This document shows positions 30,915 to 39,821 of a stretch of 46,752 bases of DNA, piece by piece (positions within the stretch are counted from its first letter, which is position 1; each line of letters opens with the position of its first letter). The notes beneath the pieces are model-generated. The model worked only from the letters and a program-made list of their open reading frames with translations, was not told the DNA's origin and did not search any database. The position numbers and the translations under genes were made by a program. This DNA comes from Clostridia bacterium (GTDB lineage: Bacteria; Bacillota; Clostridia; Oscillospirales; Acutalibacteraceae): positions 1 to 46,752 of the forward strand of contig JAFXLD010000070.1 in NCBI GenBank assembly GCA_017531385.1, in the 5' to 3' direction.

Positions 30915-33378
30915 AAAAAAGGATGTCCCGATAATGAAAAGCAATGATAAATTTGATATAAACAGTTTCATTTCTCCCGATGTTTCATATGCTCCTGTGT
31001 ATATATGGGTATGGAATGACATCTGCACTACTGATATTATAGACAATCAGCTTGACGAGATGCGGAGGCTCGGTATACGGGCATTTTATATTCTTCCCGA
31101 GCCAAAAAATTTCCGTCCTGACAGCATGCCAACAAACCTTACGCCCGATTATTTGTCAGAGGAATACTTTGAGCTTTGCGCTTATGCCGTCCAAAAGGGA
31201 AAAGAGCTTGGTATGCAGTGCTGGATTTATGATGAAGGCGGATGGCCTTCAGGCAGTGCATGCGGAAAAGTGATGAAAGACCATCCTGAATATGCCCGAC
31301 AAGTGCTGAAGTTTTCTGAACGCTCTTTTTCTCAGGGAGATGTGTATAAAAAAACAACACCCGATGTTCTTGCAGCTTTTCTGAACAACAAGGAAATGAT
31401 TGAAGATAGATACATATTTTCTGAGGATACTGTTGTAACCGAGTATATTGCAGAAAAAGAAAACTCTGATTACCCCGATTTACTCAATAAAGATTTGGCG
31501 GAATATTTTATTGAAATCACTCACGAAAAATATGCCTCTGTAATGAAAAATGCACTCGGCAAAAATGTTACAGCTGTTTTTACAGATGAGCCGAAAGCAT
31601 CTCTGTATTCATTCAATAAAGAGTTGGCAGTCAGATATGAAAATGTGTATGGCGAGTCAATATTGCCACATCTTCCGTTGATTGCACAAAAAACAGCCCC
31701 GACAGCGGAAAATGTTCACATATTGCATCGCTGGTATGATTTATGCAGTCGTATGTTCTGTGAGAATTTTCTTCTGCCTTGTAAAAAATGGGTAAATGAT
31801 CACGGCATTGCCTTTACAGGACATATGGATAAGGACCATAGTCCTCTTGGTTGTATCAAGGGTGGCGGAAACTTCAACCTGATGCGTGCTCTCAGGTGTT
31901 TGGATATTCCGGGAATTGATGTTATCTGGCGACAACTCTACCCCGAAAATAAAATTAGAGATAAGAATGACTTTAACGGTTATAACGGCTTTTTTCCGAG
32001 ATATGCTTCATCTGCCGCAGCACAGAACGGTACAAAGCTTGCAATGAGTGAAATCTTCGGTGTAGCAGGACCGGGACTTACTTATGACATAATGCGTTAT
32101 ACCGTAGGATATCAGGCTGTTCGCGGAATAAACATCTTTAATCCCTTTAATTTTCCTCTCGGGCGAAAAGGTGCATTACTCGCACAGGAATTGCCCGTTT
32201 TTACGGAAAATCAGATGTATTATCGTTATCTCGGTCAGTTCAATCGTTACACAGAACGATTGTCTTATGTATCTTCGCTCGGTGAACGTGTCTGCGAAAC
32301 AGGACTTTATTATCCTGTTCACGATTTTCAGGGTGGTATGAAAGCAGAGGTAATAGCAAAAGAATTCGATACTCTCGGCAGAACACTTGAAGATATGACG
32401 GTGGATTTTGACATTGTTGACGATGATGTTATAAAGGCTTCCCGAGGAGCAGACGACGGCTGTATATTTATCGGCAATGCTGTGTATAAACACATTATCA
32501 TCCCTGAAGGGGCTTTTATCCCTGAAGATACACAAACGGTGCTGAATCGTTTTATCAAAGGCGGCGGCAGAGTTTCTCACAGTCTTTCAAATCTTGCAAA
32601 GGTAATTGAGATTGAGGGTGAAGGCTTACGTGCAATGCACAGAAAGTCGGAAAATGCAGAACTTTACTGTCTGTTCCGTGAAAAAGGCGAAAACAGAGAA
32701 TACAGTGTTCATTTGCCTTCATCAAACGGATATCTGCTTGATTTAGTAAATGGAACATTACAGCGAATAGAAACCGAAAACGGCATTTTTAACCTCTCTC
32801 TTGCCATAGGTGAAACGGCTGTGATATTGCTGACAGACGAAACCCTGAAAGCAGAAAACAAAAAAGAATTCACAGAAAAATTCGATATTCAGGGCGGATT
32901 CCTGTTCCGGAAAGAACTTGAACTTATTTGTAATGAAAACGGTTTTGAAAACATAAAACATTCTGACAAAGCAGTTCCCATAACAGCAGGAGATTGGTCA
33001 TATCTGATTGGTAATGATTATTCAGGTAGTTGTGTTTACGAAACAACATTTATACTTCCTGATGAAAAGATAAAAAAAGAAGGCGAAATTGACCTTGGTG
33101 ATGTGCATTACACGGCTCAGGTATATTTCAATGACCAATTCTTGGGAACAGCGTTGATGCCACCGTACCGATTAAAAATACCTTGCGGTGTGCTTGATAA
33201 AGAGAATAAACTGAAAATAGTTGTAACCAACACATCTGCAAACCGGTATGTTCATACCGATTACTTTGACAAGTGGAAAACAGAAGAACTGTCTCCGTAT
33301 TTTTCCGGAGAGCTTGAGTATGCAAAAGACTTTGTGTCAGGTGGACTGTATGGCCCTGTTGTATTGCATACGGAATGA
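30907..33378 (+). CDS. GH106-like (alpha-L-rhamnosidase-related) glycoside hydrolase
   Basis: An 823-residue cytoplasmic protein with no signal peptide. The N-terminal half is a TIM-barrel-like domain: VYIWVWNDICTTDIIDNQLD, RRLGIRAFYILPEP, CWIYDEGGWPSGSACGKVM and VTAVFTDEPKASLYSF, the last giving a likely catalytic Glu. The C-terminal part, from about residue 690, is a jelly-roll carbohydrate-binding module (EIDLGDVHYTAQVYFNDQFL, GVLDKENKLKIVVTNTSANR). This architecture is that of GH106 and related enzymes acting on rhamnosides. The ATG at 30907 overlaps the MFS stop; an alternative ATG at 30934 has AGGA upstream. A perfect terminator follows. Confidence 0.83.
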   Translation: MSEKKDVPIMKSNDKFDINSFISPDVSYAPVYIWVWNDICTTDIIDNQLDEMRRLGIRAFYILPEPKNFRPDSMPTNLTPDYLSEEYFELCAYAVQKGKELGMQCWIYDEGGWPSGSACGKVMKDHPEYARQVLKFSERSFSQGDVYKKTTPDVLAAFLNNKEMIEDRYIFSEDTVVTEYIAEKENSDYPDLLNKDLAEYFIEITHEKYASVMKNALGKNVTAVFTDEPKASLYSFNKELAVRYENVYGESILPHLPLIAQKTAPTAENVHILHRWYDLCSRMFCENFLLPCKKWVNDHGIAFTGHMDKDHSPLGCIKGGGNFNLMRALRCLDIPGIDVIWRQLYPENKIRDKNDFNGYNGFFPRYASSAAAQNGTKLAMSEIFGVAGPGLTYDIMRYTVGYQAVRGINIFNPFNFPLGRKGALLAQELPVFTENQMYYRYLGQFNRYTERLSYVSSLGERVCETGLYYPVHDFQGGMKAEVIAKEFDTLGRTLEDMTVDFDIVDDDVIKASRGADDGCIFIGNAVYKHIIIPEGAFIPEDTQTVLNRFIKGGGRVSHSLSNLAKVIEIEGEGLRAMHRKSENAELYCLFREKGENREYSVHLPSSNGYLLDLVNGTLQRIETENGIFNLSLAIGETAVILLTDETLKAENKKEFTEKFDIQGGFLFRKELELICNENGFENIKHSDKAVPITAGDWSYLIGNDYSGSCVYETTFILPDEKIKKEGEIDLGDVHYTAQVYFNDQFLGTALMPPYRLKIPCGVLDKENKLKIVVTNTSANRYVHTDYFDKWKTEELSPYFSGELEYAKDFVSGGLYGPVVLHTE

Positions 33379-33426
33379 TGCTGATTGGTTTTCTGCATTT
33401 ATAAAAGAATAACAATTTGTAAAATA

Positions 33427-33456
33427 AAGGATAGCTCCGAATAAAGAGCTATCCTT
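33427..33456. terminator. Bidirectional intrinsic terminator
   Basis: AAGGATAGCTC (33427-33437) pairs with GAGCTATCCTT (33446-33456). It lies between the convergent GH106-like gene and the minus-strand modification operon. Confidence 0.85.
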
Positions 33457-33940
33457 AATTATTGCATTTATAAATAATGTCAAGCTCATCTTCGCCTGGA
33501 ATTTCAAATATTGAAGCAAACTTTGCAGCGAGATTTTCGTCAACATAATAGGCACTTGTTTCTTCTGCAAGCACAGCAATGTTTCTCTTATTCAATCGAT
33601 ATTTCCAAGTTTCATCGCTGATTTCAATATAATGAAGTTCACATTCAATATCACGGGATTTGTAAAATTCTTTTACAGACTTCCGTTCTGCTTTTGTCCA
33701 GAAGCCCCAATCAAGAACAACATTGATATCTTTATTAATAAACTCCATAGATTTATTAAACAGATATTTCTCTGTTCTTTCAACACATTCATCGTGTTTA
33801 TCACCGCAATGCTGACCGAAAAGAGCAAGTGTTATTTCATCAACTGAAAGCAATACTGCATTGTTTTGTGTGCAAAGTTTCTTTGCATATGTAGTTTTAC
33901 CACAGCAAATCTTGCCGCAGATTAAAATCACTTTTGCCAT
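33455..33940 (-). CDS. Small P-loop kinase (AAA_33 type)
   Basis: A 161-residue cytoplasmic protein with the Walker A motif GKICCGKTTYAK near the N-terminus, a DEITLALFG strand, and a lid-like basic region ERTEKYLFNKSMEF...KAERKSVKEFYKSRD. The fold is that of small nucleotide-dependent kinases such as chloramphenicol phosphotransferase or polynucleotide kinase. ATG at 33940 is chosen with AGAAGGTG about 8 nt upstream. It is the last gene of the minus-strand cluster, and its stop lies in a bidirectional terminator. The phosphoryl acceptor is unknown; in this company a small-molecule drug or metabolite is possible. Confidence 0.8.
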   Translation of the reverse strand: MAKVILICGKICCGKTTYAKKLCTQNNAVLLSVDEITLALFGQHCGDKHDECVERTEKYLFNKSMEFINKDINVVLDWGFWTKAERKSVKEFYKSRDIECELHYIEISDETWKYRLNKRNIAVLAEETSAYYVDENLAAKFASIFEIPGEDELDIIYKCNN

Positions 33941-33955
33941 AAGCAACACCTTCTT

Positions 33956-34414
33956 TTATAATTTACAATACATCTCCTGTGCTTTCGGTATAAAACCAAG
34001 CTTTTCATAAACTTTGATTGCTCTGGGATTGTTTACAAGGACATCAAGATTTATAAGATTGCAGTTTTGCTCTTTTGCCCAGTCCTTTGCTGAATTCATA
34101 AGAGCTGTACCGAAGCCTTTATTTCTGTGAGCTTCCGTTACAATCACATCCATTATATAACAAAATTTACCGGGAAGCATAAAGTCAAAATCAGGTCTTA
34201 CCTTTGCCTGAAGCAGAATAAAACCAACAACTGTACCATCGTTTTCGTAAACAAGGATATCAGAATCATCATTTGAAATCGTTTTTTCAAGAAACTCTAT
34301 ACTTTGGTCGCCCTCTTTTATAAAATCAGGTATCAGTTTTGACATTTCCCTGAATTGCTCACGATATAATTCTGATATTGTAGGTATATCATCAACTGTT
34401 GCTTTTCTTATCAT
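33956..34414 (-). CDS. GNAT-family N-acetyltransferase
   Basis: A 152-residue acetyl-CoA-dependent transferase. Motif A is VIVTEAHRNKGFGTALMNSA, with the pyrophosphate-binding RNKGFG. Motif B is VLVNNPRAIKVYEKLGF. ATG at 34414 has AAAGGATG upstream and begins 2 nt after the stop of the preceding isomerase gene. Acceptor unknown. Confidence 0.87.
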   Translation of the reverse strand: MIRKATVDDIPTISELYREQFREMSKLIPDFIKEGDQSIEFLEKTISNDDSDILVYENDGTVVGFILLQAKVRPDFDFMLPGKFCYIMDVIVTEAHRNKGFGTALMNSAKDWAKEQNCNLINLDVLVNNPRAIKVYEKLGFIPKAQEMYCKL

Positions 34415-34416
34415 TT

Positions 34417-35202
34417 TTAACATCCTTTCAGCCATTCCACAGACTGTCTTAACCCGTCAATAGTCTTGGTTTCTAAAACCACACGGCAGTTTTGTTCTTT
34501 TGCAAGGTTAATATATTTTTCAACATTCATTTCACCTGTATCGAGTGCAAGGTGATTTTTTCTGCCATCTGCATCGTGCAGATGAATATGGTGCAGGCGG
34601 TCTTTATGTTTCATAATAAATTCTTCATCTGTGCCGCCGATACCGTGATTGTGTCCAACATCAAAAGTTAAAGCGAATACATCACTTTCTAAGAGTAATT
34701 CAATAGCTTCTTTTTGAAAATCTTCGTAGCCGTCGCAATTTTCAATGCAGATTTTAATATCAGCATCACTGATGGCAGTTTCACACATATCCCTGAAATC
34801 AACAATGCTTTTCAGATATTGCTCTTTATACTCTGAGAATAGATACACCTTTCTGTCAGGCAATGTGAAATATACACCCTTTGCCATATGCATATTCATC
34901 ACTTTAATATCGAGTTTCTTTGCTATTTCAATGGTGTCAGAAACAGTTTTTCTGTAAGCCTCTGCAACAAAGGGATTGAAATCACTGACATTCAGATTTT
35001 CGTCAAGGTGAATTGTATAGTAAATACCGTATTTGTCGGCAATGCTTTTGAAATAATCCACATCAATTTTATCAAGCTGATACTGTGGCAGATTCATATT
35101 AAGTTCAATAAAATCAAGCCCTAATTCCGCACACAGCTTTGCACACTCAGGAAGTGTGTTTGTTTCAATCAATGTGGGCATACCGTAGTTTGTCAGTTTC
35201 AT
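34417..35202 (-). CDS. Sugar phosphate isomerase/epimerase (AP-endonuclease family 2 TIM barrel)
   Basis: A 261-residue TIM-barrel protein with the metal-binding residues expected of the xylose-isomerase-like family: IELNMN at strand 2, ICIENCDG (Glu), LTFDVGHNHGIGG (Asp/His), HHIHLHDADGRKNHLALDTG, and VVLETKT. These enzymes isomerise or epimerise sugars and related polyols. It is an unusual member of a cluster otherwise made of transferases and kinases; it may provide or process a carbohydrate acceptor, but that is inference. Spacing to neighbours is 2-5 bp. Confidence 0.85.
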   Translation of the reverse strand: MKLTNYGMPTLIETNTLPECAKLCAELGLDFIELNMNLPQYQLDKIDVDYFKSIADKYGIYYTIHLDENLNVSDFNPFVAEAYRKTVSDTIEIAKKLDIKVMNMHMAKGVYFTLPDRKVYLFSEYKEQYLKSIVDFRDMCETAISDADIKICIENCDGYEDFQKEAIELLLESDVFALTFDVGHNHGIGGTDEEFIMKHKDRLHHIHLHDADGRKNHLALDTGEMNVEKYINLAKEQNCRVVLETKTIDGLRQSVEWLKGC

Positions 35203-35206
35203 ATTA

Positions 35207-35692
35207 TCACCTATACCGCTTCATAAACTCATTGACTTGTCGAGTTGTTTTCAGCACAACAGTTTTATCTTTATATTTTTCTGCGATTTCGTTATAGGAC
35301 TGTCGTCTTTCTTTGTTCCTGCAACCGAACAATGTAAACTTCACAAACCACCAATTCAGGTCATTTTTGTAACCATCCTGTCTGCGTGATGAAGTTCTTT
35401 TAACTGCACGGTAAAAACAAGTCAATCGGGGAAGAAGAAGCAAAACTATTAAATCTGCTTTTTCAAGTCTCTCATCATAAAACAGATATTTATAGTAACC
35501 GTCGATTATCCAGTCTTCTTTTTCCATAAATTCTGCAACTTGCGGCAGTACAACAGAATCATCAATCGACTTCCATTCTTTATCAAACTTAATCGAATCA
35601 AGATGAAGAGCAGGAATATTCTTCGTTTCGGATATGTGATTTGTCAGATATGTTTTTCCGCTGCCTGCATATCCTAAAACAGCAATTTTCAT
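35207..35692 (-). CDS. Adenylate-kinase-like P-loop protein (FlaR/topology-modulation type)
   Basis: A 161-residue protein beginning MKIAVLGYAGSGKTYLTNHI, with the Walker A GYAGSGKT, then LHLDSIKFDKEW, EDWIIDGYYKYL and the pair-of-arginine region RAVKRTSSRRQD that resembles a lid. This group (often annotated DNA topology modulation protein FlaR) has no well-established substrate. A homologous protein is encoded at 38074-38562 in the same operon, so duplication and divergence are likely. Confidence 0.82.
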   Translation of the reverse strand: MKIAVLGYAGSGKTYLTNHISETKNIPALHLDSIKFDKEWKSIDDSVVLPQVAEFMEKEDWIIDGYYKYLFYDERLEKADLIVLLLLPRLTCFYRAVKRTSSRRQDGYKNDLNWWFVKFTLFGCRNKERRQSYNEIAEKYKDKTVVLKTTRQVNEFMKRYR

Positions 35693-35713
35693 TTCTTCAT
35701 CACCTCTGAAAAA

Positions 35714-36220
35714 TTATTTTGTTTTATACCACTTTATCAAATCGCTGTAATTACCTCCGAAATGAAAACTGTGTCCGTTTTTGTTCATTCCAATTCTGGA
35801 CAGACCTAATTTTTCGAGAATTCCTATGGATTTGTGATTTTCAATATTGGCATAAGCTTCAACAAATTTTATATCTTCTCTTATGTTCGGAATCAAAAAG
35901 CCATAAAGCTTTCTGAAAATGTTTTTGCCCTGATATTCGGGTTTGAACTGAATTTCTTCCATCATAAATGTGTCGTCATTTGTGTAATACTGAAAGAAAC
36001 CGATAATACTGTCAGCATCTTTAATGAGGATTATCTGACGTTCATCCCGTTTTAATCCGCCGATTACACCTTCATTCCAACACTTATAGTCATCTTCTCT
36101 TGAATTACCTGTTGGTGCGATAATCTCCATATTATCAGCAAGAATGTTGAAAATTACAGATGATACAGTTGAGAAATCAGCCTTATTCAGATATTCAAAT
36201 GTTATATTAAACGAAGTCAT
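35714..36220 (-). CDS. GNAT-family N-acetyltransferase
   Basis: A 168-residue GNAT. The central strand and acetyl-CoA loop read MEEIQFKPEYQGKNIFRKLY, where QGKNIF replaces the usual QxxGxG, and motif B reads AYANIENHKSIGILEKLGLS. The altered glycine loop is worth noting. Part of the minus-strand cluster, 4 bp from the next acetyltransferase. Confidence 0.8.
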   Translation of the reverse strand: MTSFNITFEYLNKADFSTVSSVIFNILADNMEIIAPTGNSREDDYKCWNEGVIGGLKRDERQIILIKDADSIIGFFQYYTNDDTFMMEEIQFKPEYQGKNIFRKLYGFLIPNIREDIKFVEAYANIENHKSIGILEKLGLSRIGMNKNGHSFHFGGNYSDLIKWYKTK

Positions 36221-36224
36221 TTCT

Positions 36225-36683
36225 TTATATCCTTTTCATCAGTTTAAAATACTCTCCGTGTTCATCTGCACCGTCAAACAGCACCTCAGTAAAGCCAAAT
36301 TTTCTGTACAAATGCAAAGCATTGACATTATCTTTATCAACACCGATTGTCATTTCAGTAAAGCCCATTTCTTTGGCTTTTTCTATAAGGAAAGTAAGGA
36401 TTGTACTACCTATACCACGGTTTCGGTATTCTTTTTTGACAATCATTCTTGATACATATACTCTTTTTTCGGGAATGGTGTAATCGGGGTCATCAGTTCT
36501 TAATACCAAAGCACCCTCACCGATAAATTCACCATTGATTTTATAAATATAAACAAGACGATTCCCGTTTTTTATCTCTTCAAGCCATTTGCCGGCAAGG
36601 GGTTGTGTCTTCATGTTCCATATATTTGAACATTTATTGTAGTCTTCGAGAGCAAGAGGCTCTATAACTGTATTTTTTTTCAT
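36225..36683 (-). CDS. GNAT-family N-acetyltransferase
   Basis: A 152-residue GNAT with a clear acetyl-CoA site: SRMIVKKEYRNRGIGSTILT (RNRGIG) and GVDKDNVNALHLYRKFGF. The order of strands is canonical and the length is normal. The acceptor cannot be inferred. Confidence 0.88.
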   Translation of the reverse strand: MKKNTVIEPLALEDYNKCSNIWNMKTQPLAGKWLEEIKNGNRLVYIYKINGEFIGEGALVLRTDDPDYTIPEKRVYVSRMIVKKEYRNRGIGSTILTFLIEKAKEMGFTEMTIGVDKDNVNALHLYRKFGFTEVLFDGADEHGEYFKLMKRI

Positions 36684-36728
36684 AAGTAACTCCTTAGTTT
36701 GTAATTTACAATACAGTTCTTGCGTTAA

Positions 36729-38069
36729 TTAAGTTTCACGCTTTAATTCCATGGAAATATTATTGAAGCCGTTACATTTTGTATTTTTTACGGCTTTAAA
36801 ACCGAGTTTTTTCCAAAACGGACAACCGCTTACATTGTTATCCTGAACAGAAAGTTTTATTGAAGTGTAACCTGAAGAAAAAGCGTTATCAATTACGGTA
36901 TTCATAATTCTTGTACCAATAGATTTTTTTTGAAATCTTTTGTCTATTAAGAAGAGTCCCACATGCAATGTTGCTGATTCAGGATAGCCCTCAAGCAAAG
37001 ACAAAAATGCTATGGGATGTTGTTCCTTTGAAAAGCCAAGACAATAACACATTCCCGAAGGATAATTTTTAGCATATTCAATGGTGTCAACACAATCTTG
37101 TTTTGTTGCAGGATGTCCATCAGTAATCATATAATAATCTTCATTTGAATAAAAAATATTTTCATATTTGTTGAGATTTTCTAATGTCACATGTTCAAGT
37201 ATAAATTCAGGAAAACTGTTATGAAGATTATTGCATAAAAAGATATGTTCGGCAAAATTCATATACTCTTTGTTAAGAGTCCTGTATTTCATATTTGCGA
37301 TTTCTTTCAGGGAATGTGTTTTCATAAGATGCTCAACAAACCGACAGCCGAGAAAATATCCCACATCCGAATGTCCGTTATATGAACACCAATCACCGAA
37401 AAAGTCCTGCACACTTATCTTTTTATCAAGACGACGGAGATATTCTCTTTTTATTTCGTTCTCATTTTTATAGCACCAATTAAGCCACCCGTCTTTATCC
37501 TGATAATAAAACTCATCATCACCGCACAGAATATGCTCACAAACCATTGCAATACCTTCACAGTAAAGCTGTGCAATGCCCTTTCGGCGTTTTGTGTATT
37601 CGGGGATATGCAGATTGCCGTTGAGCTTATGCCACAGATGACCGATTTCGTGCAGAATCAGGGCACGCATATTTGTTTCATCGCCCCAACTGAGCTCGAT
37701 AATTTTTTCTATTCCTAATAAAACTGTATTTTTACCGTCAAGCGTGGTTGCCCAGCCTGCACCGTTGCAAAGACCGAGATACAACACTATGTTGATATCA
37801 GGCTCATTGTCAAACAGCTTTGACATGTTATCATTCAGTGTATCGATAACTGTCTTAAAATTTCTGCTGACAAAATCAATTTTTTCGTTGCTCAAAGCAT
37901 TTTCAAGAACAGGCAAAATATCATTATTGAAATCATAACTTTTTGCATCATTTTCGCATTTTGAGGGAAGCTCATGTGATATTTCACGTGCATATTTCCG
38001 CCATAGTTCAATATCAAAACCGTTTGCAAAAACTGATTTGATTTTATCACAGGTATTTATGATTTTCAT
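36729..38069 (-). CDS. Fusion of an HExxH gluzincin-like domain with a GNAT domain
   Basis: A 446-residue two-domain protein. The first about 300 residues resemble a zinc peptidase: His140-Glu141-Ile-Gly-His144 in ALILHEIGHLWHK and Glu171 in YCEGIAMVCEH, 27 residues later, giving the HExxH plus Glu pattern of gluzincins. A preceding GWATTLDGKNTVLLGIEKII resembles the strand before the active helix. From about residue 310 a GNAT domain follows, with HVGLFLIDKRFQKKSIGTRI as motif A and SVQDNNVSGCPFWKKLGFKA as motif B. The combination is uncommon. The upstream gene ends 4 bp before it. Confidence 0.82.
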   Translation of the reverse strand: MKIINTCDKIKSVFANGFDIELWRKYAREISHELPSKCENDAKSYDFNNDILPVLENALSNEKIDFVSRNFKTVIDTLNDNMSKLFDNEPDINIVLYLGLCNGAGWATTLDGKNTVLLGIEKIIELSWGDETNMRALILHEIGHLWHKLNGNLHIPEYTKRRKGIAQLYCEGIAMVCEHILCGDDEFYYQDKDGWLNWCYKNENEIKREYLRRLDKKISVQDFFGDWCSYNGHSDVGYFLGCRFVEHLMKTHSLKEIANMKYRTLNKEYMNFAEHIFLCNNLHNSFPEFILEHVTLENLNKYENIFYSNEDYYMITDGHPATKQDCVDTIEYAKNYPSGMCYCLGFSKEQHPIAFLSLLEGYPESATLHVGLFLIDKRFQKKSIGTRIMNTVIDNAFSSGYTSIKLSVQDNNVSGCPFWKKLGFKAVKNTKCNGFNNISMELKRET

Positions 38070-38073
38070 TATA

Positions 38074-38562
38074 TCACCTTATATTATTTAAATATTCGTC
38101 TGCTTCTTCTCTGCTTTTGAAAATAACAATATTCTTTTCTTTGTATTTTTTAAGCAACTCCATAACCTTTGGTCGGCTTTGTGTGTTATAGCTTCTGATA
38201 AACTCCAGAAATTCTTCATCGTCTTCTGTTTCAATCCACGGCATATCGGGTCTCGGTTTGCCTTGGCGTTCTTTTATGCCCGAAAGACAGACTTCAAGTG
38301 GATAATCGAGAAAGAAAACAGTGTCACACAAAGACATTCTCAGTTCCATTGTGGATGCATAATTTCCGTCAATTATCCATTCATTTTCTGATAAAACAAG
38401 GTTTAATCTGTCATGAAAAACTTCTTTTGAAACTGTTGTTTTGTCAGCATTCCATTTCAACATATCAAGATGATATAGCGGTATACCCGTTTCTTTATGT
38501 AATGCTCTTGAAAATGTGCTTTTACCGCTTCCGGGGCAACCTATTACAATAACCTTTTTCAT
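38074..38562 (-). CDS. Adenylate-kinase-like P-loop protein (FlaR/topology-modulation type)
   Basis: A 162-residue protein beginning MKKVIVIGCPGSGKSTFSRA (Walker A GCPGSGKST), then LYHLDMLKWNADKT, NEWIIDGNYASTMELRMSLC and a lid-like KERQGKPRPDMPW. It is homologous in layout to the protein at 35207-35692 (H/L-D-x-x-K-W, WIIDGxY) but has a longer lid segment. Phosphoryl transfer to a small molecule is likely; the acceptor is unknown. Confidence 0.84.
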   Translation of the reverse strand: MKKVIVIGCPGSGKSTFSRALHKETGIPLYHLDMLKWNADKTTVSKEVFHDRLNLVLSENEWIIDGNYASTMELRMSLCDTVFFLDYPLEVCLSGIKERQGKPRPDMPWIETEDDEEFLEFIRSYNTQSRPKVMELLKKYKEKNIVIFKSREEADEYLNNIR

Positions 38563-38565
38563 GAT

Positions 38566-39075
38566 TTATAAAAACTTCTCCATTATTACACTTCCGCCGT
38601 AATCTTCTATTACTTCAAAGCCGTTTTTTACATACATTCCGTAGGATACCGGGGTATGTTTGAAACAATTCAGGACCATTTTCCCGAAGCTTTTTTCCTT
38701 TGCATCTTCCTGAAGCTTTACAAAAGCACTTTTGCCGTAGCCTTTGCCACGGTATTCTTCTTTTATAATATTCTCCGTAACAAAAGCAGCATTTTCTTCA
38801 AAGGGACTTTTCTGATATCCGATAACTCCGATTTTTTCACCGTCTTCGTTTATAATTACATACAGATAGTTGTCAGCGGAATCAGCACCGTCAGGAAAAA
38901 TATCGTTGAATTCACTTTTTGCAGCTTTTCGGGCTTTAAATCTTAATTTTTCATCACCTGATTTAATCAGATGGTCTGCATAGTTCTTTACAGACCACTT
39001 AGCGTAAATATTGAATTCGGATGCATTCATCCTGACTAACGATATCTGTTTTAATTCTTTTTTCAAAGAAAACAC
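38566..39075 (-). CDS. GNAT-family N-acetyltransferase
   Basis: A 169-residue GNAT. The acetyl-CoA loop is EEYRGKGYGKSAFVKLQEDA, and the C-terminal VSYGMYVKNGFEVIEDYGGS gives motif B. The N-terminal 60 residues are basic and helical. It lies 3-6 bp from both neighbours in the cluster. Acceptor unknown. Confidence 0.86.
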   Translation of the reverse strand: MFSLKKELKQISLVRMNASEFNIYAKWSVKNYADHLIKSGDEKLRFKARKAAKSEFNDIFPDGADSADNYLYVIINEDGEKIGVIGYQKSPFEENAAFVTENIIKEEYRGKGYGKSAFVKLQEDAKEKSFGKMVLNCFKHTPVSYGMYVKNGFEVIEDYGGSVIMEKFL

Positions 39076-39080
39076 CTCTT

Positions 39081-39821
39081 TTATTTTCTCGCCTTTACAA
39101 TTAAAAACGACGGCTTTATGAATTCATCATATAATGCAGGCCATTTTTCCATTGCCCAATCTTTTGGTTGAGGTTCACAGACTTCTTCAATTCTGAAACC
39201 TGATTTTACTAAAGCATTTATTGTGTCACTGAATGTTCTGTGATATTTTTTCACACCGTCAACATACCAATGAACATATCTTTCTCCGGGTTCATTATAA
39301 TTTGAAAATGTGTATGAAATCTTTCTTCCGTTCTCATCTTTATTATAATGTCCGTTTCCGTCAATCGTTGCAGTTATAAGAGGATGCTCCTGTGAAAACA
39401 AAAGACAACCGTTTTCATTGAGTAAAGCGTATATATCTTTGCAGAGTTTTTCAAAATCTTCAATGTAGTGAAAGGCTAAAGAACTGTAAACAAAATCAAA
39501 CTTTATGTTGAGCTTTGATATATCAGTCATACTCATATTTATGTATTCAATATTTTCATGGCGTGATTCTTGCTTTGCAACGGAAAGCATTTTTTCGGAT
39601 ATATCAACACCTATAACACTGCATGCTCCGTTTTTAACAAAATCCATGCAATTAGCACCACAACCACAACCCAGATCTAAAACGGATTTGCCTGTAAGAG
39701 TCGGTATCATTTCTTTAATTGCAGGTTGCTCCAACATGTTATTGGAGTTGATTTCTCTGCTTCTTAATTGACTATAACCCTCAAAAAATGTTTCGTTATC
39801 ATAAATGTTCTGATTGCTCAT
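39081..39821 (-). CDS. Class I SAM-dependent methyltransferase
   Basis: A 246-residue methyltransferase. Motif I is VLDLGCGCGANCMDFVKNGA, motif II is VIGVDISEKM, and the post-motif region reads FDFVYSSLAFHYIEDFEKLC. These bind S-adenosylmethionine. The SQEHPLITATIDGNG segment is typical of the small-molecule Methyltransf_11/25 group rather than an rRNA methylase. It overlaps the 3' end of the upstream interrupted acetyltransferase by 4 bp (ATGA). Confidence 0.9.
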   Translation of the reverse strand: MSNQNIYDNETFFEGYSQLRSREINSNNMLEQPAIKEMIPTLTGKSVLDLGCGCGANCMDFVKNGACSVIGVDISEKMLSVAKQESRHENIEYINMSMTDISKLNIKFDFVYSSLAFHYIEDFEKLCKDIYALLNENGCLLFSQEHPLITATIDGNGHYNKDENGRKISYTFSNYNEPGERYVHWYVDGVKKYHRTFSDTINALVKSGFRIEEVCEPQPKDWAMEKWPALYDEFIKPSFLIVKARK

